From: Paramyrothecium sp. XJ0827
Lineage: Eukaryota; Ascomycota; Sordariomycetes; Hypocreales; Stachybotryaceae
Assembly: GCA_020881915.1 (NCBI GenBank)
Contig: JAJFPB010000001.1
Span: 3,410,001 to 3,474,000, forward strand
Direction of reading: 5' to 3'
Length of the DNA: 64,000 nucleotides
Positions 1-11,522 of the stretch are shown one piece after another. The position numbers were made by a program, and so were the translations under genes. How positions within the stretch are numbered: the first letter of the stretch is position 1; every line of letters starts with the position of its first letter. Under the pieces are notes generated by a model that saw nothing but the letters and a program-made list of their open reading frames with translations, searched no databases and was not told the DNA's origin.

Positions 1-2138
1 CAAGGCAAAATGGCTCGAGCCTTTGTCGCTGAACATAAGAAGGAGCAGTGGTTCAGAGAAAGATACGTGCCTGAAATCCGCGACGATTTCAGAGGGAAGC
101 TCAACGAGTTCCGCCGTGGGGCGTACAGCCAGTGGGAACAAGACCTAGAGTCTGCCACGTTCGACGACTTTTCCCTCGAGGGTGTTTCCAAGAGCGAGAG
201 CAACGGCGCAGGCGGCGTTGCCGAGAAGGAGGAGGGAGAAGCAACCGCTGCCAATGAGATACTCGGAGTTGGTGATCTCGTACCGGCCGGCTCAGCTGAT
301 GTACGGGACGAGAATCAATATCAGCCTACCCTGCTCATCAAGACGATTGCTCCTCATGTTAGCCGCCAGAACCTTGAGGCCTTCTGCAAGGAGCATCTTG
401 GAGAGGAAGAAGGTGGTTTCAAGTGGCTTTCTCTTTCGGATCCCAATCCCAGCAAAAGGTATCACCGAATCGGTTGGGTGATGCTGCACCCCTCGTCTGA
501 TGCCGCGATACCTTTAGAACGGACCGACCCCAAGGATGAGGATGAAGAAAAACCAGCCATGTCGCCTGTACCGATTTCTACTGCAGACAAAGCCCTGGAA
601 GCGATCAATGGCAAGACGGTCAAAGATGAAGTGCGAGGTGACTTCGTCTGTCATGTAGGCGTCCACAGTCCGCCCGTCCACCCAAGGAAGAAGGCTTTGT
701 GGGATTTGTTCTCCGCCCCTGAGCGTATTGACAAAGACCTTCTACTTGTCCAGCGATTGGTGAATAAGTTTGAAGAGGACTTTGGATCAGACTTTCAGGC
801 CATTCTGAAGGTCGAGGAAAGAGTGAGCGAATTGAGGAATGCCGGCCGTCTGCAGCCAGCTGTGCCGCCCACTCCAACCAAGAAAGTCAAGAAGGCGCGG
901 GAGTTTGACATGGACGAAGCAATGGATGAACCAGAAGATGGCATGGCCGAGGAAGAAGAAGAGGAAGAAGGTGCCATTGAAGACGAGGAAAATGATGACG
1001 AAGACCTGTTGGTCAAGAAGAAACAACTTGATCTTCTCATCGAATACCTGCGCCGAGTCTTCAACTTCTGCTTCTTCTGTGTCTTCGAGAGTGACTCCAT
1101 TCATGAACTCACCCGCAAATGCCCGGGAGGACACTTACGTCGTCCTCGCAGCACGTTGTCCTCTACTGCTAGGGCTGTTGCACGGGCAAGTGCGAATGGT
1201 GATCCATTCCCAGGCAAGAAACGGTCTGAAACAAGCGAAGATGCGGAAGCCGGAGAGGCCACTGAAACGGATAAAAAATTTCGCAACACCTCGAACAAGA
1301 CTGAGCAGCAGCTTCTCCGAGCCTACAACTGGGTCAAGACGTTTGAAGACAAGTTGATGCAGATTTTGGAACCTCAAACCGTCGATATTCGAAAATTAGG
1401 TGGCCGTGATATCGACGAGGCTGTCAATGAAGAGTTGATTAAGTTCGTCAAGCAGGAGGATGAGCACAAGTGGAGGTGCAAGGCCCCAGACTGCACGAAG
1501 CTCTTCAAAGAGGAGCATTTCTGGAAGAAGCACGTGGAGAAGAGGCACGCCGAATGGCTAGAGACCATTAAGCAAGAGGTATGTTGACGGCCCAGCCACG
1601 TAGCAACCTGGGCTATAACTAACGAGGGCAACAGTGCGAACTGATCAATGCGTATGTCATGGATCCTGCTCATATTGCACCATCAAGAACAGATGCGAAC
1701 AGCAATGGCCACTTCCCACCAGCGAATGGACAAAGCGCAAGCGGTACGCCTCGGGGCTTCAACTTGCAAAACTTTGCCATGAATAATATGATGGGAATGC
1801 CTGGTTTCCCGATGCCAATGGGCAACTTCCCGCTTCCCTTCAATGGCGTGCAGCCTGGCGGATGGAACCCTATGGGCGATGACCGTTCTGGTGGCCCGGT
1901 TCGTCGCGGAGGCATGTCTGGCGGCCGTGGACAGTTCCGTTCTGGACCTTACGACCGCCGAGGGGGCAACCGCTATGAGGGTGGTGGAGGTCGCGGCCGT
2001 CCTGGTGGATCTCGCTGGGGCGACGGTGCCGGAGGTGCCGCTGGAGGGCCGCGCGAGGCAGTTCAGGGCCGCAGCCTCAAGAGTTATGAAGATCTCGATC
2101 ATGTTTCTGGTGGCGGCGGCGGCGAGCTCAATTACTGA
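1..2138 (+). CDS. ARS2/SERRATE-like zinc-finger protein, 3' part
   Basis: Exons 1-1578 and 1635-2138, joined across a 56-nt intron (gtatgt...acag). The frame is open to the first base of the window, so the N-terminal half lies upstream; the first visible ATG (position 10) sits inside a conserved block (ARAFVAEHKKEQWF) and is unlikely to be the real start. ARS2/SERRATE proteins bind the nuclear cap-binding complex and link capped RNA to processing or decay. The visible part shows the central ARS2 region, an acidic stretch (roughly bases 930-1010), a C2H2 finger starting at base 1477 (CKAPDC...H...H) and a Gly/Arg-rich RGG-type tail (bases 1900-2060). The intron falls just after the finger. The C-terminal tail is low complexity. 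Family call is from the conserved central block plus the finger; the exact role in fungi is less studied. Confidence 0.88.
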
Positions 2139-3021
2139 GGGATTGAGAGTGACAAAATCTCGTTTCCGCTACAGGCTCCACGATCCAAGGTGCCATAAGA
2201 AGCTGGCCCAGTGGATGACTTGGCGGCGAAGTTGAAACAAAAGCAGGGCGCTTCGAACTGGAAGTTCGGCGCATGAGAATAAAGATTTGGGCAAGGCCGT
2301 CAATTTTGTTCCCATCAAACACTAGTACTTAACCTGGGGCTCATTTAGGTTGTTTCTTTGCATGTTGTTCCTGTAAGATAGCTATTATTCCAAATCACCT
2401 AAAAGATCCTGAGTGGACATGTTCGGAATTCGAAACTCATGATTAACTTCTGGCGGTGTCTTTTCGCATCTAGTTCTTACTGCAATGATTTCTCCCATGG
2501 ATTTTAGTAGTAGAAAATAACAATAGTAATAAAAGGGGCCTTCGACAGAAGGGATTTGTGTACTCATGTCAGGAACTTGTTGGATCTCCATCTCTCCCAG
2601 GCACCTTGATTGAGCGGCAGTTGTCTGAGGGCGCAAAGTTGTCAAAAAGAGCAACGCTACGAACTCAAAGCTGTCTATAAGGTATCAACCTAATTGCTAG
2701 ACTTGGATACATATAGGTAAATGTATACCTTGTGGTGGTATCTTGAAGAAAAATAAATTATACAGCATTATTTTAGTTGGAATCATTTATATTTTCCGCC
2801 GATGCAACTATATCATCTTCCCGTTAAGGGATTACTAGTTTGGTCACTGTCCCTGGCTTGGCGACGGGCGGGTGAGCGTTAGCGGATTGTGGGATCCAAA
2901 GAGCCAATCATAACCCAGCGATAGGATCCCGCTTGATCTACCCCCACCGCATTTTTTTTCTCGACATTCACACAAGCGAAGCCTTCAGCGACACGCACTC
3001 GCCATTTGGAAGACAGGCACA
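2139..3021. other. Intergenic region, ARS2-like 3' side to PXR1 promoter
   Basis: No coding exon recognised. The middle (about 2690-2830) is AT-rich. The last 100 bases are a normal short upstream region for PXR1. Small ORFs here are short and without family resemblance. Confidence 0.6.
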
Positions 3022-4301
3022 ATGGGGCTCCTCGCCGAGAACAAGAGGTTTGTGATGGCTGTCAGTCTTCTTCTCATGCATTGCTAACATCCCGACCAGT
3101 CGGAGGAAGATCTCCACCGACCCCAACAACACAAAATGGACTCGCGATACGACCACATTCGGCCAGAAGATCCTGCGGTCGCAAGGCTGGCAGCCCGGAG
3201 AATACCTTGGTGCCAAGGACGCGCCTCACTCTGAATTCCATACTGCTGCAAATGCTTCCTACATCAAAGTAGCGCTCAAGGATGACATGAAAGGTCTTGG
3301 CTTCAAGAAGTCCAAGGAGGATGAAATCACTGGCCTCGACGTCTTCTCCGATGTCCTGAGTCGGCTAAACGGTAAATCCGAAGCAGCCATCGAGCAGGAT
3401 CAGCTAGCCAGGCTTGTCGTCAAGACAAGTGCCTACATCGAAAATCGCTGGGGACCGATGCGATTCGTCCGAGGAGGCTTGCTAGTTGGTGATAAGTTGA
3501 AGGAAACCGCGGACGACAGCGAGGCGGCGGAGGAAGACGAGGGATCCTCTACTCCACTCGAGCAACCGGCAGACCAATCGAAAGCCGAGAAGAAGAAGGA
3601 CAAGAAGAACAAGAAGCGCAAAGCCGAGTCTTTGAACGAAGAAGAAACCGCGGACGCAGAGGCCGCCACAGAGGCTGAATCCCGGCAAGACAAGAAGAGG
3701 AGACGAGAAGAACGCAAAGCCAGGAAGAGCAAATCCGAGCCCGCCACCGAGGGCAGCGCGTCGGAAGAAGATGACGCAAAAGAGAAGAAGCGAGCCAAGA
3801 AAGACAAGAAGGAGAAGCGAGAGAAGAAGCGCCAACGAGATGCGGACGAGGGTGCTGAACCCGCCTCCACTGAAGATGACGAATCGGGTGAACGGGCAAA
3901 GAAGCGAAAGAAGTCCTCCAAGGACGCCTCGGAGGACGAGGTGAAGAAGTCCAAGAAGGACAAGAAGGATAAGAAAGAAAAGAAGGAGAAGAAGAAGCGG
4001 AAGAAGGAAGCCGCCGAGGCCTCAGAGTCTGAATCGACTTCCGCGCCCACAGCCGGAAGCACTGGAGTGTCAACCCCTGTCGTCACCACCATCAGCACCG
4101 GCACGTCGACTCCCCAGGGTAGTCGGAACTACGTCAGGTCGAGGTTCATTGCGCAGAAGAAGGCGGCCGTGTTGGACACGAAGCTGCTCAATCAGGTATG
4201 TCGCTGGCTTCTGTTACGTCTCTGACTTTTCTTTCCTTTTCTTTTCTTTTTGTTGCTCAAAATGCTGACTTGGCTTCCAGATCTTTATGGTAAAAGCATA
4301 G
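3022..4301 (+). CDS. PXR1: PXR1/PinX1-type G-patch ribosome biogenesis protein
   Basis: Exons 3022-3047, 3100-4195 and 4281-4301 (380 aa). Intron 1 is 52 nt with a TGCTAAC branch site; the last exon encodes only IFMVKA plus stop, a C-terminus I recall from other fungal PXR1 proteins. The protein opens MGLLAENKS, followed by a G-patch (FGQKILRSQGWQPGEYLGA, about residues 29-47, continuing to KGLGF near 73). The C-terminal half is Lys/Glu-rich with many KKxKK runs, typical for nucleolar proteins of this family. Yeast Pxr1 acts in rRNA and snoRNA maturation with DEAH helicase Prp43 and as a telomerase inhibitor. The G-patch is complete and the length is normal for fungi. The antisense strand carries a 223-codon ORF that is only a shadow of the Lys-rich codons. 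Confidence 0.95.
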
Positions 4302-5224
4302 GTGGAGTTTGTGCCTTGTAAGGAGTGTGCGTGTCTGTGATTTGGTTATGGCGTGAGCGCGGCGTCGCTGTCCCCCCGTCTTTGTACTTGCAGCTGGAGC
4401 GTGTCTGGTTACAACGGCCATCGAGTTCGAATAGACTAGAACATTGAATGTTTAGACGGATACAATCTGTTCGCTACATGATCTTATCGGGGCTACGTGA
4501 TGCATGTGCATCAGCTCGGCGCGTTACGTCAACGTGGCCGTGCTGTGGACGAGATTACCTTCCGTTGATCTGTTCTATGTTCGGACTTGGTCGTTGTGTA
4601 GGACTGAGGTGGGAGTCGTGCCTCTTCCTGAGTGCGTCTTTTGCCTCCTATTATCGTGAACCTGCTTTAACCTCAAACACGAGCTAGGCGCTTGATGGCC
4701 AACCTCAGAATCAGTACGTTGTTGCACCCAGTGACACCTGACAATAGCACTCGTGATGTGCGCATACCTTAACTTAGCTTAAAGGTAGATAGATGTAAGT
4801 GGAGAAATCTGGTTTGATGCTGCAGTAGGATCATGCCCGTGAGCCTGCCGGCTGCGAACCTGGTGCCTCGACAGCTGCCACCTTCCTTTGCGGCCGTCAC
4901 CTGCTATCACCCTCCCTCCTTTCTCGCACCACCCGGCCCGTTCTTTTTCTCCCTCCTCTTCTCTCTCTTTCCTTCTTCTTCAACATTCATTATTTCGCTC
5001 GTCACTCGTTTGAAGCGTTTCATCATTGTGCTTCATCTAGCTGCGGCCTTCCGCACGCGTCCATTCGTTTAGTAACGACCGTCAAATTTCCTTTGTTCTT
5101 CCCTTTGTTTACGAACTGCTTCTCAGCCATCTTCTCCAAATTTGGCGATCATCTTTTCAACCGCTCATCTCGGCTTGACATTGCCTCATTGACAACGCGG
5201 CCACGCATAACGCTTCATCCTGCT
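4302..5224. other. Intergenic, with a pyrimidine-rich leader-like tract
   Basis: No gene recognised. About 4900-5000 is strongly CT-rich (CTCC, TTCTCTCT, TTCC runs), a composition common just upstream of fungal transcription starts, and it precedes the tentative spliced unit at 5225-5766. Confidence 0.45.
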
Positions 5225-5432
5225 ATGCTGCAACAGATCTCGGCTCCGCGTCTGGTCTCGACAATATCCTGCTTTTTAGGTCAGTTCTCATCGGTAATCG
5301 CAAGTCATCTTCGTTACCCTGAAGCCTGTAAGTAACCATACACCCCCATTCAGCCATCCAGAGCACTGAAGAGGTAAACTAACACAAGAACAGCAATATA
5401 TGAAACTGGAGCTCCCATGACTGCGCAAATTC

Positions 5433-5766
5433 ATGCCGCTTGATTTATCACAATTCTGGTGTCTCTTTCTTGAACCAGGTAGGTAAACTTGTTCATCTGC
5501 TGATTTCAAGAGCTAACACGTCTGTGTATCCAGGTTTCGCGCAGTTTTGGCCAAAAAGTACCATTCATTTACTCGTCTCCAAACTGGCATTCTCCCACGA
5601 CCATTCGGCATCAGAAGAATTCCAGACCCCATTGAGCATTGATATCAAACCAACATGCTGTCGATCTAGCAAAATACCTATCCAGCCACACTTGGAGGTT
5701 CACCTCATGGTATTGTCCTGGGCAGGACTGGAAAAGGCACAACCACCGTCAAGACAGTTTTCCTGA
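5433..5766 (+). CDS. Tentative spliced small ORF or non-coding transcript
   Basis: Two intron-like segments lie in tandem on this strand: 5328-5393 (gtaagt...acag with CTAACAC branch site) and 5479-5533 (gtaggt...ccag with GCTAACAC). Joining 5433-5478 to 5534-5766 gives a 92-codon frame starting MPLDLSQFW with no recognisable domain. Alternatively, an ATG at 5225 read through the first intron gives a 51-aa frame ending at 5442. Good splice signals with weak coding content would also fit a spliced non-coding RNA or a decayed gene. I assign no function. Confidence 0.22.
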
Positions 5767-7119
5767 TTTGACGCTACAACTGCCTGCTAAGCAGCGGTGT
5801 ACTACTTCTTGATCATCCTGGGCAAGATCTAAAAAGGCCTATTTCCCTGCTTGTCCATTGAGAACGATATCCCAGAGAATACGTTCGTGGGAACAAGCTC
5901 ACTCCCGTTTCTACACACTCGAGAAACGCGAATTATTGGATGGGAGTCTAGCAAGCTGATGCTCAACTCTGCCACCTACTCATTAACACTTGCATCATCA
6001 CAAAAGCGTGATGACTCTGATGAGTGACGAAAAAGACACCACAAGCATGAAAGTGCGCAGACGGAGGCGTTCGTTTATGTGGTACTCCGTGCTATGCAGC
6101 CATGCGGCCGAAAATTCGAGTTTCAATATTCGTCTTGACGCCCATAGGTTCAGAGCGAGGATGTGATCTGTTCACACCCTTCCCCGTGCGTGGCTAAGGA
6201 GTACCAGGTGCCAATCCAGAAGACCTTATCTGAAGGGGAAATGTGCGATAGTAAGAGCGATATGCCTGGTAATACATTACCACATCGATCACGGCAGAGG
6301 CTTTTTGCCCCGGAGCCAGCATCTCGGACTCGGCCGAGGAAGGAAGACAAGTCCATGGAGCTCCGTTTGGGTTTGACTCGTCAAACTCCAGACCTGGCAC
6401 CATGGCTGAAGCATGGATTGGCAGCAGTGTGAGTTCCGGATGGTCGCACCTCCGGTGTGACAGTATTGCATGACTTGCTGTCACAAAAACTCAACTTTTT
6501 CATGGTGGACGATTTGGAGCCCGTAAGGAAACCAAGAACTGGACCGTTCCGAACCCGAAAGGGTATGAACAACTGACACAACAATGACAACGGGAGGCGG
6601 CAGGTGGGGAGGTTCTTATGCAAAGAGGAATGCCTTATGATTTCATCTTTCTTGTAAATTTAGCACATAGTCGAAATTCAAGCCTGACATCGCCTCCACC
6701 TAGGTTTCCTCATGAGTGTGGACTTGATCTTTTGCAGGGTTGACAGCGATTGGGTTACTCAGATGCAACATGATCTAGAGCCCATTCATACTCGTGTTAA
6801 ATTTCACTTTGGCAGCATATATTCGAGACATCGTGTTGCAAATTTTAGTCTTAACATGACACGAGACACCTTCATCCCAGTCACCAAGTGATGCGTTTAA
6901 ATCATAGTATTGACATTATACTTCTAATAATACAGTGGAACGCAATACGCGTCGTTGCTTGTCAACCCTGTGGAAAAATTGCAATTGATTCCGAAGCAGC
7001 GTGTGTGGTTGGCGTGACATCTTGTGGCGCAGTCTGTGTGTTGTGTGAAGTTTGATTTTGGAAAGCTGACGGTACTCCACTTCACAGGGCCGGCGGTGGG
7101 ACCTTAGACTGGACATTAT
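5767..7119. other. Intergenic, nothing recognised
   Basis: Only short ORFs in conflicting frames. The right end is the 3' flank of the small minus-strand gene at 7120-7440. Confidence 0.5.
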
Positions 7120-7440
7120 TTACTTTCCATTTCTGCCCAGGTTGCTGTTCAGCTGATTAGTATATATATCCTCGAAGAAGGCGTAAACTCATGACGTACT
7201 TGTGGAACAATGAACTGAAGAACCCCGGTCGGGCGTGCTGGTCCGACATGCTCTGGCGCCGGGCAATATTGGCATCGGAACGCTTCTGCTGATGAAGGCT
7301 ATCAAAGGCGGGCATAAGGCCGGAGCTCTACAGTAGCAAGGACGAGTTAGCTTCTGTTAGGATAGACTTGGAAGAACTGAACATACCCTACGTCGACCGC
7401 TGGGGCTTTCGTTCATGTTCTGGTTGTTCTCGGAGTTCAT
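7120..7440 (-). CDS. Small Ser/Arg/Gln-rich fungal protein, 68 aa, three exons
   Basis: Exons (minus strand) 7387-7440, 7200-7327 and 7120-7144; introns of 59 nt (gtatgt...gtag) and 55 nt (gtacgt...acag with a perfect TACTAAT). The 207-nt coding sequence is in frame throughout and encodes 68 aa. It opens MNSENNQNMNESPSGRRR, has a central QKR...ARRQSMSDQ segment and ends GFFSSLFHNNLGRNGK. The pattern (RRRSS, LxxQKR, ARRxS, GFFSxL, short tail) resembles a family of about 70-aa fungal proteins that I recall being annotated as conidiation- or stress-associated; I cannot name it safely. No signal peptide or membrane segment. A TATATAA lies about 140 nt upstream of the ATG and the leader is CA/CT-rich, fitting an inducible, well-expressed gene. 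Each exon is too short for ORF scanning. Confidence 0.72.
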
Positions 7441-7578
7441 TGTGAATGGCAGCTCGAAGCTTCTGATATTGTGTGTTCTTGTTGATGATGTTTGATGGTG
7501 TAGTTACAGATCTGTAGGATTGATGGAAGATCTTCAGGAGAAAGGAAAAGAAGGCGAGGAATGAGGGGTCGAGGGCTG

Positions 7579-7585
7579 TTATATA
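7579..7585 (-). promoter_or_regulatory. TATA box candidate for the 68-aa gene
   Basis: TATATAA on the minus strand, about 140 nt upstream of the ATG at 7440. A purine-rich plus strand (CT-rich on the coding strand) lies between it and the start codon. Confidence 0.4.
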
Positions 7586-9455
7586 TGGAACGGGATGACA
7601 TATGGCCTGAAGCTACCTGCCTTCCTCTCCATCTTGGTAAGGTAGACTACGTTATGAGGAGCATGGTACAGTACGACACTAATAAGCCGAGCTTGAGCCC
7701 ACATGGGTGATGAAGCATGGATGGTAGTGCACTAGCAGAAAGCATAACGAGTACAAGCAGCAACCGCGCAGAATGGGCGTTGCGTGGAGGGAGGCCCAAG
7801 TGGCGCCGGCGCACCGCGGATGCTCTTGCTCTGGTCACGCGACTACTGCAATGATGAGGAAGCAGGCGAAGGTTTACCGTCGACCCCCGCCGCGGGATGA
7901 CGCCGACCAATGTCATTCGATGTCTCAACACCCACTCCCGCACCGGCGCTGCTCCAGGGGGATCCGGCGCGTCAGCGGTGATCGCTCCACGTTGGAGATG
8001 CAGCTGTCTCCTCGTTGTCTGGTGATCGACGCTACGGAGGCCTTTAACATGATAAGACGAGTCGGTCGTGTGCGGCGTCGCGTGTGGAGGGAGAAACGGC
8101 GTGAGACAACCAACCCCAATCCAGCCGAACCCAAGACCCTCCAGGACCCTGGGAAGCATGCCATCATCATGGGGAATCGGATACTTTGGGGATCGCAGGG
8201 TCTCGGGCCCCGCTTTGGGAGCGACTCTTATTGCAAACGGGCGATGGCCAGTCCTTCGCCATCGGTCTCGCAGATCGGGCAATGGATTATGGACCGCCCA
8301 TCAGTGGATGAGCGACGTGTACCATCGAGGAACGAAACACCACAGGATGACGCAGTAGTCCCCAGTTCTGAGTCAAAGGGACGTGGTGATGGTTGAAGGA
8401 TTGGCACTCCGTCACGAGCTGTCATTGTGTCTATCTGCTCAAGATAAGGGAAGCTGCCTCAATTCTTCCTCAGACAAGGAGAGGAACAAGGTCAAAAGAT
8501 TTCACTCCTATGCCGCCGTTCATACCGTCCCACACCCCTGTCATAGGCCACTATTATAAGTCGGTAGTTCCAAAACACAGCACCCACGCATGACGACGTA
8601 ACGTACAGTTGGAGAAGCACAGTGTGCTCGACAGGCCCTCAAGGACTAGAACGATCCATCATGCAAAGCTCCCTTTGCCTTGAGCTACTATGGCGGCGAC
8701 CCTTTCCCCCCGCCTCGATCTGGGAGGAATGTGGGGAGCTACCGTAATGGAGGGTGGGGTCCATCGTCTGGCTCTGATGCCGGGACCCGTTTGCTCATGG
8801 CAGATCGAGGCGTGGGTGGAGCCATCTCAACCAGGGGTTGGAGGGGGGATCTGGAGGGGGTCTTTTCTTATGGCTACCGACGACATGCCACACCAGGGTC
8901 CCGTCCGTCATAAATGAATACTCTCAGGATGACGACCCGATTTCAGAAAGAAGCGTCTATTTCAGTTGCTCTGCGTCCCGGGCAAGGGTGTCTCTAAGAA
9001 TGCTAGAAACAGGATGGGGGAGACAAGATGTGAAGGGTCCTCCAAGGGATCCGCAACCCCTTGCCTCCGGTTGGTGGGAACTCGCCTGGTGGTGGTCACT
9101 ACCAGTGCCATCAATTTTCGATACCCGCGGCGCGTGGTGTCCCTCGGGATCAAGCGAGACCTGGACCAACTGGAGGCGCCATCGATCCAGGGCGGAAAGC
9201 TTGTTAGTCGCCAATGGCAACTTTGGGTGTGGTGTTTTTGGACCTCCCTTGTTCATTTTCAGCTCGTCTACTTACATCAGCGTCATCATCGCATCGTCTC
9301 GAGAAGACAGACGTTGGCGCCAACTCAGACACATCTATCAAATCTGGCCTTGCTAGTCCCAAACCGACCTAATCCATCCATACCCTGCCCAGCCCGCATT
9401 TAAGTCGTCGAGTCATAATGCCCATTCCCATATCTAACTTGTCCAGGACACACCC
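7586..9455. other. Intergenic, nothing firmly recognised
   Basis: Contains long overlapping antisense ORFs (about 7647-8396) without domain resemblance, which I treat as chance in GC-rich DNA. A plus-strand frame at 8680-8913 is Gly/Ser/Tyr-rich (it begins SYYGGDPFPPPRSG) and resembles low-complexity exons, but it lacks an ATG or an obvious splice partner. The last 200 bases are the 3' flank of FRS2. Confidence 0.4.
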
Positions 9456-11050
9456 TTATTCCTTCTCTAGTCTCACCGCCGGGTTCCTCTCGATGAATCC
9501 AAGATCTACCTTGTGTCCCAGGAGCTCGCGGATGTTGGAGATCTTGTACTTGATCATCGTGGGCCGTTCCAGACTCAAACCCCAGCCAAACACGCGCATG
9601 TCCTTGGGCAGGCCTAGCGCCTCCAACATCTCAGGGCGGAACATGCCGCTGTTGCCAATCTCTACCAGCTTGTTCAGACCCTTGTGGAAGCTGAAGATCT
9701 CCATGCTAGGCTCCGTGTAAGGGTTGTATGCGGGCTTGAACTTGAGGTCCGTGATGCCCATCTTGTTAAAGAAGATCTCCATGAACTCCATCAAGCCACC
9801 CAGCGTCAGGCCGTAGTCGGCAATGACACCCTCGACCTGGTGGAACTCGGCCAGATGTGTCGCGTCCACCGTCTCGTTTCGGAATACCCGGTCAATGGAA
9901 AAGTAGCGCGCCGGCGGCGGTCGGCCGTCGGGACCCTTCTGTGACGCCAGTTTGTGCAGCATGGCCGCCGAGATGGCCGTGGTGTGTGTGCGGAGCACCA
10001 GTTTCAATGATTCATCCGCCGACCAAGGGTATCGGTAGCCGATGGACCCGTATTTTCCGTTCTGGTGCACCTCCTTGACGTTCTCCCAGTACTCCTCCGT
10101 GTCCTGGCCGTCGGCTTGCGGACGCGGCTTGTCCGCTGTCTTGGGGTCCGAGATATAGAATGTGTCTTGCAGATCACGGGCAGGATGTTGCTGGGGCACG
10201 AACAGTGCGTCGAAGTTCCAGAAGCCGGTTTCCACGAACTTGTTGGTCGGCATCTCCTCGAAGCCCATCTCGAAGAAGATCTGTCGGAACTCGTGGCGCA
10301 CCTTGTTAAGAGGATGGAGGGCTCCGGCGTTCTGGTCGGCACCGAGCGCCTTGAAGTTGTAGGGCTTGAAGTTGGCCGTCTTCCAAGCTCCCGAACTCAG
10401 CATGTCGGCCGTCAGATCGGTCTCCTCCTTCTGGATCTCCAAGGCGAACTTGGTGCCCTTGTCAATCTTGAAGCTGATGACCTTCTGCATCTTGATGAGC
10501 TTGCGCTTCTTGAGATCGCTCAGTGTCTTTGCGTCGGCCGTGCGTGTCTGCTGGATCTTCTGCAGCTGTCCCTGCGTGACGTCCTCAATTGACTCGGCCT
10601 TGTATTGACTGTCAGCCCACAGCACGCCGGCCGCAACCCTCACCTCGTACTTACGGTAGCAACAAGCTTTCCATCTTTGCTCTTGGAGATCCATTTCTCC
10701 TTGAAAGCCTTTCCTTGTCCCAGTTTCGTAACACTCTTGTCGCCAATGGCCTGCTCCAGCTCCTGCACCGTCAACCCCTCCACGGCCTTTCGCAGCGCCT
10801 CGAAGACGCGTGCCTCGTGGCTGCCGTGGGCTGCAATCTGTTCGGCCTCGGGCTCCAGGAGAGCCTCCTCGCGATCAATGGTTTCGTAGGTGATCATGTA
10901 CCTGGAGGCGAGTCGGTCGAGGGCACCCTTCAGGTCCTGGAAGGCCACTGAGGGGAAAGCATCGGTAGACAGCACAGGGCTGTTTTGCGACAGGACCTGC
11001 AGGACATGAGTAGCAAGATCTCCCGAAGGAGCTGAGGTCGAGGTCGTCAT
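9456..11050 (-). CDS. FRS2: Cytosolic phenylalanyl-tRNA synthetase alpha subunit
   Basis: Exons 10655-11050 and 9456-10598 (512 aa), intron 56 nt. A closer in-frame acceptor would give a 35-nt intron, but the longer one restores the conserved [14 protein letters not shown] junction, so I prefer it. The protein charges tRNA-Phe as part of the alpha2-beta2 enzyme in the cytosol. The N-terminal third carries the winged-helix tRNA-binding region. The C-terminal class II core shows [11 protein letters not shown], motif 2 ([10 protein letters not shown]...[10 protein letters not shown]) and motif 3 ([14 protein letters not shown]). Length matches yeast Frs2 (about 500 aa). Divergent from the Dsc4-like gene, sharing a 472-bp promoter. 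Identity is firm; the beta subunit is not in the window. Confidence 0.95.
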
Positions 11051-11522
11051 CTTGACACAATTCCCCGTAACGCTGGTGCCAAACGCCAATGCTGAATCTG
11101 CGGGTTTGCTTTGCTTGACTGAGTCACCAAATATCTCCTGGGAATTTTGCCCACCTTCACGTTGCGGGCATCGGTCGGTGCATGGCGGGGTACCGTGCAT
11201 CGGACTTAGTGTTGATCCTGTAACCGAGCGCTGTGCTTTTCAGGGCCCTCCTGCCTCATACGCCAGAAAGGTACCTACCTGATTGCAAGAGCGATAAGAT
11301 TAGCGGCGCATTTGTAGCTTGCGCATGTCGTATGTGCAAGATTCGGACCTCCATCCTCGCTCAGTAGTGTGCGCCTCGCATTATCTCAACTCCAAGTCGT
11401 CTACTGCTTCATAGTACTCGACACCTCCATGAACCCGGCTCGCCTCATGTCCTCCGAGCTGTGATTTCCCCCCTGCCTCAATGCCGAACGGCCTCGTTCA
11501 GCTTGGGTGAGCAGAGGTGACT
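11051..11522. promoter_or_regulatory. Shared divergent promoter FRS2 / Dsc4-like gene
   Basis: 472 bp between the two start codons, no coding exon. Contains AGGTACCTACCT near 11270, one of the dispersed TACCT motifs of this window. Confidence 0.5.

Noticed and set aside
3433..4104. 223-codon minus-strand ORF rich in Ser and Phe
   Set aside because: Antisense of the Lys/Glu-rich half of PXR1; AAG and GAG runs read as CTT and CTC on the other strand.
4405..4445. GAGTTCGAATAG, which looks like a tRNA B box
   Set aside because: No cloverleaf, no A box at the right distance and no 3' pairing arm. Other GTTCGA hits in the window also failed.
5690..5770. Frame reading GIVLGRTGKGTTTVK, like a P-loop NTPase motif
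   Set aside because: Only some 25 codons long, glycine/lysine spacing is not that of a working P-loop, and no flanking NTPase sequence was seen.
7647..8396. Two long ORFs overlapping on opposite strands
   Set aside because: Mutually antisense, Arg/Pro-rich, no recognisable domain; expected by chance in GC-rich DNA.
10599..10654. A 35-nt intron in FRS2 using a gtgagg donor and the first acceptor
   Set aside because: Below the usual minimum length; the 56-nt alternative restores the conserved KLVAT-AESIED junction.
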